A DNA stretch of 64,000 bases, from positions 372,001 through 436,000 of the forward strand of contig NZ_JAFREP010000003.1 of the NCBI RefSeq assembly GCF_017377855.1. The letters are read 5' to 3'. Source of the DNA: Acanthopleuribacter pedis. GTDB taxonomy: Bacteria > Acidobacteriota > Holophagae > Acanthopleuribacterales > Acanthopleuribacteraceae. The notes beneath the pieces were generated by a model that did not search any database, was not told where the DNA came from, and saw only the letters and a list, made by a program, of their open reading frames with translations. Below, one piece after another: positions 52,304 to 61,300 of this stretch. How positions within the stretch are numbered: the stretch's first letter is position 1; each line of letters starts with the position of its first letter. The translations under genes were made by a program, and so were the position numbers.

Positions 52304-55300
52304 ATGCGACAAAGGCTCTATGAGTATGTCATAGATAACCCATCTTATTCCAACGCCGTGGCTGTGATTGGTGCCGCTTGCCGTTTTCCCGGGGCTGTTG
52401 ATCCGGCGGCGTTTTGGGCGCTGCTCCGCGATGGTTTTTTTGCGGTTTCCGAAATTTCAGAAGCGCGCAAAAATCGGTGCCTCGACATGCCCGCCGAAAT
52501 CGCCGGTTGGCTTGAGGACATTGACTGTTTCGATCCCTTGTTTTTTGGTTTGTCGCCGAAAGAAGCGGCTTACCTTGATCCCCAGCACCGCCTGTTCCTT
52601 AGCTGCGCTTACCACGCGCTGGAAGACGCGGGTTATGCGCCTCGTTCCTTGGCCGGCGGCAACATCGGCGTCTATGCCGGGGTATCCAAAAACGATTATG
52701 CCGAGCTGATGCGGGTCCACGGGGTGCCGGTGGCCGCGCCGGTTTCGACCGGGACCGTGCACTCACTGCTGGCCAACCGCGTGTCCTATCTATTTGATTT
52801 TCGCGGTAAAAGCGAGGTCATCGACACCGCCAGCTCCAGTTCTTTGGCCGCGGTGAACCAAGCCGTTCAAGATCTGCGTGCCGGTTTATGTGAGGCGGCG
52901 CTGGTTGGTGGGGTCAACGCCTTGCTGGCGCCGACCATGACCGAGGCCCATCGTCAGTCCGGGATGCTGAGCAGTTCCGGCGCCTGCCGTTCTTTCGACG
53001 CCGCCGCCGACGGTTATGTGCGCGGCGAGGGCGTCGGCGTGGTGTTCCTCAAAACCATGGACCGGGCGCTGCACGACGGGGACCGCATCCTGGGTGTGAT
53101 CCGCGGCAGCGCGGCGGCCCACGGCGGTCGCGGCAAAACCTTAACCCATCCCGACGCCGCGGCCCAGGCGCGCGTGATCCGCGCCGCGCTGGCCGACGCC
53201 GCGGTGGATCCGGCCTCCATTAATTATGTAGAGACCCACGGTTCCGGCACGCCGGTGGGTGATCCGATTGAAATCGCGGGTTTGCAGCAGGTTTTCGACG
53301 AGGACCCGCCGGGACCCGCGCTGGGGCTGGGTTCGGTCAAAGCTAACATCGGCCATTTGGAAAGCTCGGCCGGGATGGCGGGTTTGATCAAGGTCCTGCT
53401 CTGCTTGCAACAGCGCCGCTTGCCGGCTTTGCTGCACCATCAACGCCTCAACCCTCAATGCGATCTGACCCGGAGCCGTCTTGAACTGATCACCGAGGAT
53501 CGCGAATGGGCGCGCATCGGTGATCTGCCGCGACGCGCCGGGGTCAGCGCTTTCGGCATGGGCGGGGTGAATGCCCACCTGGTGTTGGAAGAAGCACCGC
53601 CGTTGCAGCGGGTTACCGAAGACACGGAAGCCGGACCTTGGTTGCTGGTGTTTTCCGCGCGGCCCGGTCGGTTGGCTGATTTGGTAACGGCATGGCTTGC
53701 CTTTCTCGATGCGGGGGAAACCCCGCCCTTGGCCGACATGGCAACCACCCTGATGCTCGGCCGCGACCTGATGGAAGCGCGCTTGGCGGTGGTGGCCGAC
53801 GATCACGCGACGCTGCGCGCCGGCCTGGCGGCCTGGGCGGACGGCGCGACGCGTGAAGGCGTGTTCCACGGCGAGGTGACCGAAACACCGCCGGCTACCG
53901 ATCGGGTTGTGTGCGGCGACGACTTGGCGGGTTTGGCCGCCGAATGGGTTGCCGGCAAGCGCCATTGGCTGCAGCCGGCTCGGCTGGGTCGCCGCCTGTC
54001 GCTGCCGACCTATCCCTTCGAAAAACGCCGCTGCTGGTTCGATCAGGTGCAACAAGCAGCCGCGACCGGGACGCCGAAAGAAACGCCGGTCACCGAAACC
54101 GACCTGGATGTGACCCGTTTGCAACGCCGGCTGGCGTGCGTGATTGCGCCGGTGCTGGGCGTGGCGCCGGAGGAAATCCAACCGGCCCGTCCCTTCAAGC
54201 AATACGGCCTCAACTCACTGATGATTCACGATTTAAACCTCGCCTTTGAACAGCACTTCGGCGGCGTCGTGTCCCGTGCGGTGTTTTTCGATTGCCGCAA
54301 CCTCGCCGAACTGGCCCAATTTTTCCACGAACACCACGCTGATCTGTGGCAAACACCGACCACCGGCAAGCAGCCGGAACACCCGATCACGGGTGCATCA
54401 CGCGGGGACACCATGGACGACCGCGGCAAGCCACGCAAAGCGACGCGGGACATCGCGGTGGTGGGTTTGGCGGGCCGTTACCCCGACGCCGACCGGCTCG
54501 ACGATCTGTGGCGCAACCTGCGCGCGGGTCGCGACAGCATCCGCGCGATGCCGCCCGAACGCGGCGATCTCTCCCACCTGGACGGCGTTGTTTACAGCAC
54601 CAGGGGCGGGTTCATCAACGACGTGGCCGCCTTCGACCCGCTGTTTTTTAACATCTCACCCCGCGAGGCCGAACTGATCGATCCCCAGGAACGCCTGTTG
54701 CTGCAAACGGCCTGGCACACGCTGGAAGATGCGGGTTACCACGGGGCCGAACTGCACCGCGTGGCACCCAAGGTCGGCGTGTTTGTCGGCGGCATGTGGC
54801 AGCCCTATACCGCGCTCGGCGTCGAAGCCACCCAACAAGGCCGCCCGCTGGGTCCGAGCGGCATGCTCTACAGCACGGCCAACCGCATTTCCTATTTCTT
54901 CGATTTCACCGGACCCAGCATGGCGGTTGATACAGCCTGCTCGGCCTCGATCACGGCGCTGCATTTGGCCTGTCAGAGTTTGCGCAACGGCGAATGCGAC
55001 GCGGCGCTGGCGGGCGGGGTCAACCTCAGCCTGGATGCGAGCAAGTACCTCTTCCTGTGCGGCAACCGTTTTCTGGCCGCGGACGGCACGTGCCGCAGTT
55101 TCGGCGCGGGCGGCGACGGTTATGTGCCGGGAGAGGGGGTTGGCTTGGCGCTGCTGAAACCGCTGGACAAGGCGGTGGCGGACGGCGATCACATTTACGG
55201 AATCATCAAAGGTTCGGCGATTAACCACGGCGGTCGCACCAACGGCTATACGGTACCGCGCCCGCGGGCTCAGGCCGAGGTCGTGCGCGCCGCGCTCGCG

Positions 55301-58300
55301 GATGCGGGCGTGACGCCGAACCAAATCAGTTACATCGAAGCGCACGGCACGGGTACCGCCCTGGGCGACCCTATCGAGATCGAGGGGCTGACGCGTGCCT
55401 TTGCCACGGCGCAACGGGGTTTTTGCGCGGTTGGTTCGATTAAAGCCAACATCGGCCACCTCGAAGCCAACGCGGCCATGGCGAGCCTCACCAAAATTCT
55501 GCTGCAAATGAAACACGGCACCATTGTTCCGAGTCTGCACAGCGCCGAACCCAACCCCAACATCGATTTCAGCGGAACGCCGTTTTACGTGCCGCAACAC
55601 AACACGCCCTGGCAAAGCGACGGTCCGCGCCGCGCCGGCCTAAGTTCGTTTGGCGCGGGCGGCGCCAACGGCCATTTGGTCGTCGAAGCCTACAGCGCCC
55701 CGCCCCGGCCGGCCAAGGCGGACCCACGGCCGCAACTGGTGGTGCTCTCCGCCAAGTCACGCGGGCAATTGCAGCAGATCGCCGCCGATCTGCACAAATG
55801 GTTGACCGACCAAGACAAGGGGGTCGACCTGGAAAACCTGGCCTACACCTTAATGGTCGGGCGCGCGGCGATGACGGAACGTGCGGCCGCCGTGGTTGCC
55901 TCGGTCGCGGAACTGCACGGCGCTTTGGCCAAAATGGTTCAGGAACAGCCGGCGGGTTCGCTTTACCGCGGCCGTGCCGAGGAAGCGATTGCCCAGCCGC
56001 TCGATCTTGACGCGGATCTGAGCGCACGTCGTTTGGATCGGTTGGCCCAGGCCTGGGTCGACGGCGCCGCGATCCATTGGACGCCTTTGTTCACCGGTCG
56101 CGCGCCCCAACGGCTTTCGTTGCCGACCTACCCCTTCCGCAAAGATCGTTACTGGTTACCGAGTGAACCCAGCCAAGCGTCCGAGAAAACGGATGAGGTT
56201 ATGACCTTTGAAGAGGTTTGGGTTGAAACGCCCCAGCCGGCGGGGACACCTCGGCAACCCAAGTCGTTGCTGTGTCTCGCCGCGCCGGCCGCGGTGGAGG
56301 AAGCCAAAACGGCGTTGCAACAACGGCTGCCGCAAACCCAAGTGCGGGTGCTCGCCGCGAGTGCCGAGGATCGGTCGGGCTGGACATCGCGACTTGCCAC
56401 GCTTGGCGGCTTCGATGCCGAGGTGCTGCTTGATGCGCGCCCGTGGCACGATCCGGCCTGTCGCACCGAACTTGCTTCCTTCGCCGCTTTGCTACACGCC
56501 TTGGCCGAACGCGCTGAACCGCCGCGGCGTTTGCTGGTGGTTGGCGGCTACGACAACGCCCTCGAAAAAACCTATCTGGATGCGTGGATCGGGTTTTCGC
56601 GTTCGCCGGCGGCGATGTGGCCGGGCGCGCGGTGCGCCGTGCTCGCCACCGATCAAACAAGCGCGTCTCCAAGTTGGGATCGCGTGGTGGCAACCCTCAC
56701 CGCCGACCCACTTCAGGATTGCCGCTTCGAGAACGGGCGCCGCTACCAAACGCGGGTCCGTCCGTGCCCGATCCCGCCGGCGTCGGCACCGCTCAAGCAG
56801 GGGGGAACTTATTGGATCACCGGCGGCGCGGGCGCGCTGGGTCGCGTTTTCGCCCTGCATCTCGCCGAACGTTTTGACGCCAAGTTGATGCTCACCGGCC
56901 GCGCCCCGCTGGACGAACCACGCCGCGCCTTGTTGGCCGAGATCGAGACCGCCGGCGGCCGTGCCGATTACCTGCAAGCCGATGTGTGCGATGAAGCGGC
57001 CCTGCGCCGGGTGGTGCGGGAATGCCACGCGGTGTTCGGCGCCCTTGACGGCGTGTTGCACATCGCCGGGGTGATGGATGCGCGGCCACTGTCCCAGGCG
57101 TCCGAAACCGAACGGCGCCGGGTCCTCGACCCCAAAATCAAGGGCACGCTGCTGCTGGAAAAGGTTCTGGCCGACCACGAACTCGACTTTTTGTGTTGTT
57201 TTTCCTCCGCCGCCGCGGTGCTTGGCGATTTCGGTTCCGGTACCTACGCCGTCGCCAACCGGTTCCAAAGTGCCTTGGCGGCGACGTCGCGCCGACCTGG
57301 AAGAATCGCGATTCAATGGCCGTTTTGGCGTGCGGGCGGTATGTTCATTGGCGACGCGGCCCAAACGGAACAGATCCTCGTCCGGCACGGACAAAGCTTG
57401 TTGGAACGGGACGCCGGCCTTCAGCTTTTCGAAAAGCTGTTGGGACACAAGCGATCCTCGGTTTTGGTGCTTAGCGGCAATCGCGATCGTGTTACCCAAA
57501 GCCTCGCCGTTTCTTCGCGCACGGAGGCCGCGCGGCCGGCCGAGATCGCCGCGACGCCGCGTGTCACGGGGCGCAACCTGGCGGAACGGTTGCACGGGGA
57601 TTTGCGGCGATTGGCCGCGGCGCCGCTGAAAATGAGACCGGAAGCCGTGGACGAGCGAACCGCCCTGGCCGAGTACGGTTATGAATCCGTGCTGATGGGC
57701 GAACTGGCGGAAGCGATCAACAGCCGTTACCCGGTTGGGGCAAACCCGGCCCTGTTTTTCCGTTACCCGACCCTGACAAAACTGGCTGCCTGGATGTTGG
57801 CCGAACACGGCGACGCGGTGGCGCAAACCTTATCCGACAGCGATGAAAGCGAAACGATTCGCGACAGCCAAATCGGGGAACCAACCCGGGAGGCAAACCG
57901 GTCCGAGGAACCAAAAACCGACCCCGACAGGGATCGGGAACCCATCGCGATTGTCGGCATGAGCGGTCGTTTTCCCGCGGCCCGTGACTGCGACGAACTC
58001 TGGTCGATCCTCGCCGAGGGCCGATGCGTGATCAGCGCCGCGGGTGAGGCTTGGGCGCCGCGTCAGGTCGCCGGCGATGCCGAGCAGGGTCCCTGGTGTG
58101 GCGTGCTTCCCGGCGTGGCCGAATTCGACCCGCGCTTTTTTGGAATCTCCCCGCGCGAGGCGGCCACCATGGATCCGCGTCAGCGGCTCCTACTTCAAGC
58201 GGTATGGTGCGCCTTGGAAGATGCGGGTTACGGTCAAAAGCAACTGGACGGTGGTGCGGTGGGTTTGTTCGTCGGGGTCGAAGACGGCGATTACCCGCGC

Positions 58301-61300
58301 GTCGCCGATGAACGGGCGTTGACCGCCAACCACACCGGCATCCTCGCCGCCCGCGCGGCGTACTTCCTCAACCTCGCCGGTCCCACCATGGCGGTGAACA
58401 CCGCCTGCTCCTCCGGCCTGGTCGCGGCACACCAAGCCTGCCTCAACCTGCGCGCGCGTGAATGCGACACCGCCGTGGCCGCCGCCGCGAGTTTGCTGAC
58501 CACGGATGCGCTTCACCTGGCCATGAGGGAAGCCGGCATGTTGGCCGGCGACGGGCGTTGCCGCGCCTTCGACCGCGACGCAAGCGGCATGGTACCGGGC
58601 GAAGCCGTGGTCGCGGTGGTCCTCAAACGGCTGAGCGATGCGCGCCGGGACGGCAACCCGATCCTCGGCGTGATTCGCGGTAGCGGGGTGAACCACGACG
58701 GCCGCACCAACGGCATGACCGCGCCCAACGGCGAAGCCCAAAGCGCGTTGCTGCGTCAGGTCTACCAACGGCACGGCATTGATTCCGGCGAGATTCAGTA
58801 CGTGGTGAGCCACGGTACCGGCACGCGCCTCGGCGATCCGGTGGAGATCAACGCGCTGGAATCAGTGTTTCAAAGCCAGGCGTCCGAACCGGCGCGTTGT
58901 GCCTTGACCTCGACCAAAACCAACCTGGGCCATACCCTGGCGGCCTCCGGTTTGGTGAGTTTGGTCGCCCTGGTGCAGGCCTTGCGGCATCAAACCATTC
59001 CCGCCAGTTTGTTTTGCGAGCAACCCAGTGATTACATCGATTGGACCCAAAGCCCGTTTTACGTCAACCGGTCGCGGCAGCATTGGCCGCATCCGGGCGC
59101 GGGCCGGCGCCGCACCGGCGCCCTCAGCAGCTTCGGCATTAGCGGCACCAACGCCCACATGGTGGTTGAAGAGGCGCTGTTCCGAGCGGGGCGTAATACG
59201 GAGGCGCCACCGTGGGTGATCCTCGTCCTTTCCGCCAAAACCGAAACCGCGCTGCAACAACGGGCCGACGACCTGTGTCGTGTTTTGACGAAGGGTGATC
59301 TGGATTTAACCGCGGTCAGCCACACCTTGCTCAACGGGCGCCACCACTTCAACCATCGCCGCGCGCTGGTCGTGGCCGACGCGGCGGCGGCCGTGGCGGC
59401 GCTGTCCGGTACCGGGCACGCGCGGCACGCGGCCGAAGGCGTCGTTCCCCGCGATTTCCGACCGCAACCCGACGTGGTCCGGCGCAACGCGTCGCTGATT
59501 GAAGAAAGCAAAACCTTTCGGGACGACGGCACCCGTACCGCCGCCTTGTTGACCGAGTTGGCCGACCGCTATTGCCAGGGTTACGACTGGGAGGACCCGG
59601 CGCTGTTTGCGCCCAACACACCTTTGGTGCGGCTACCGACCTATCCTTTTGCGCGCGAAACCTACTGGCTCGAAAGCGAAGCCTTTACCACCGATGCACG
59701 TACCGCACCGACCCAAGCAAAACCCATTCAGGTCCTACCGCCACCGGCCCTACCGCCACCGGCCCTACCGCCACCGGCCCTACCGCAACCCGAACAGCGG
59801 GTGCTCACCCCGTTCTGGTCGCGGGTAACGCCGCCCCAACCACCGATGGATCCGCCCTTTGCGCCGGTCCTGATCGGCTTTGGCGAGGTCGCGGGAACGG
59901 CGATGTTCCCCGAGGCGAGAACACTGTGTTTCTCGCCGGCGGACGCAGCACCCATGATGGCCCAACGCATCGCGGCCCTCGGCGATGTGCGCGACTGGGT
60001 TTGGGTTGCGCCACCCACGTCGCACGATGAAGCGACCTGGCGCGAAACCCACGAGGCGGGTTTGCCGGCCTTGTTCCAGTTTATCAAAGCGCTGTGCGAC
60101 CTGGATCGCGACCAAACGGCCCTGCGCTGGACGGTGATTACCCGGCAAACCCAAGCCGTTTTGCCCCACGAACCGCTTCAACCGCTTCACGCCGGTGTCC
60201 ACGCCTTTTTCGGCAGTTTGGCCAAGGAACACGCGCGTTGGCCTGTGCGCCGGATTGACCTGGCCGAGGTAACCAACCAACCCCTCGCCGACTTAGCGCG
60301 GGTACCCTTCGGCACGGGGCGCCTCTGGGCGCACCGCGGCGGCGATTGGTTCCAACAAAGCTTGGTACCGACCGAGGTGGCCGCGGCCGAACACGCGCCC
60401 TACCGCCAGGGTGGCTTGTATCTGGTGGTCGGCGGCGCTGGGGCCCTGGGCGCGATCTGGAGCCGCACCCTGGTCGAACACCACGGCGCGCGCATCGTTT
60501 GGCTTGGCCGCCGCGCGGAGGACGAAACGATTCGCCGCCAAATCGCCGACATCGGCCGACACGGACCGGCCCCGGTTTACCTGCAAACCGACTGTAGCGA
60601 TGGCGCCGCCTTAACCGCCGCCGTCACCACCATCAAACAGCGCATGGGACCCATTCACGGCGTGGTCCACTGCGCGTTGGGCGCCTTTGACCAAAGCGTG
60701 GCCGCCATGAGTCGCGACCACTTCCGCGCCGTGCTGTCCGCCAAGGTCGATGTGGCCCTCGCCTTGGCCGAGGTCTTTGCCGAGGAGCCACTCGACCTGA
60801 TGCTGTTTTTCTCCTCCACCATGGCCTTCGAACAAGCCGGCGGCATGGCCGGCTACAACGCGGGCTGCGCGTTCAAGGACGCGCTGGCCGTCTACCTGGA
60901 CCAAACGCGATCCTACAGGGTGCGAACCATCAACTGGGGTTACTGGTCGGTCGGGGCGGGGGAACGCGTTTCCGCGGCCGCAAAAACACGGCTGACCCAA
61001 AGCGGTATGGCGGCGCTGAATGCCGAAAATGCGATGCAGGCTTTGGCCAGGCTCGTTCAGGGCGCCGCACCGCAAGCGTTGGTGCTGCAAGCGACGGGTG
61101 AAAAACCCTTGGAAGCCATGGACACCGGGCTGACCAAAACGCTGCTTCAGCCGGGGGCGCCGTTGCCCGTACCGGCCGCGGCCGACATCGACGCCGCCAC
61201 CGTCGCCCGCTTGCAAAGGTGCCATACCGCCGTGATGGACGATCTGTTGCGGCGCCGCTTGGCAAACATCCTGGCCGAGATTGACCCGGACCAGGTGATC

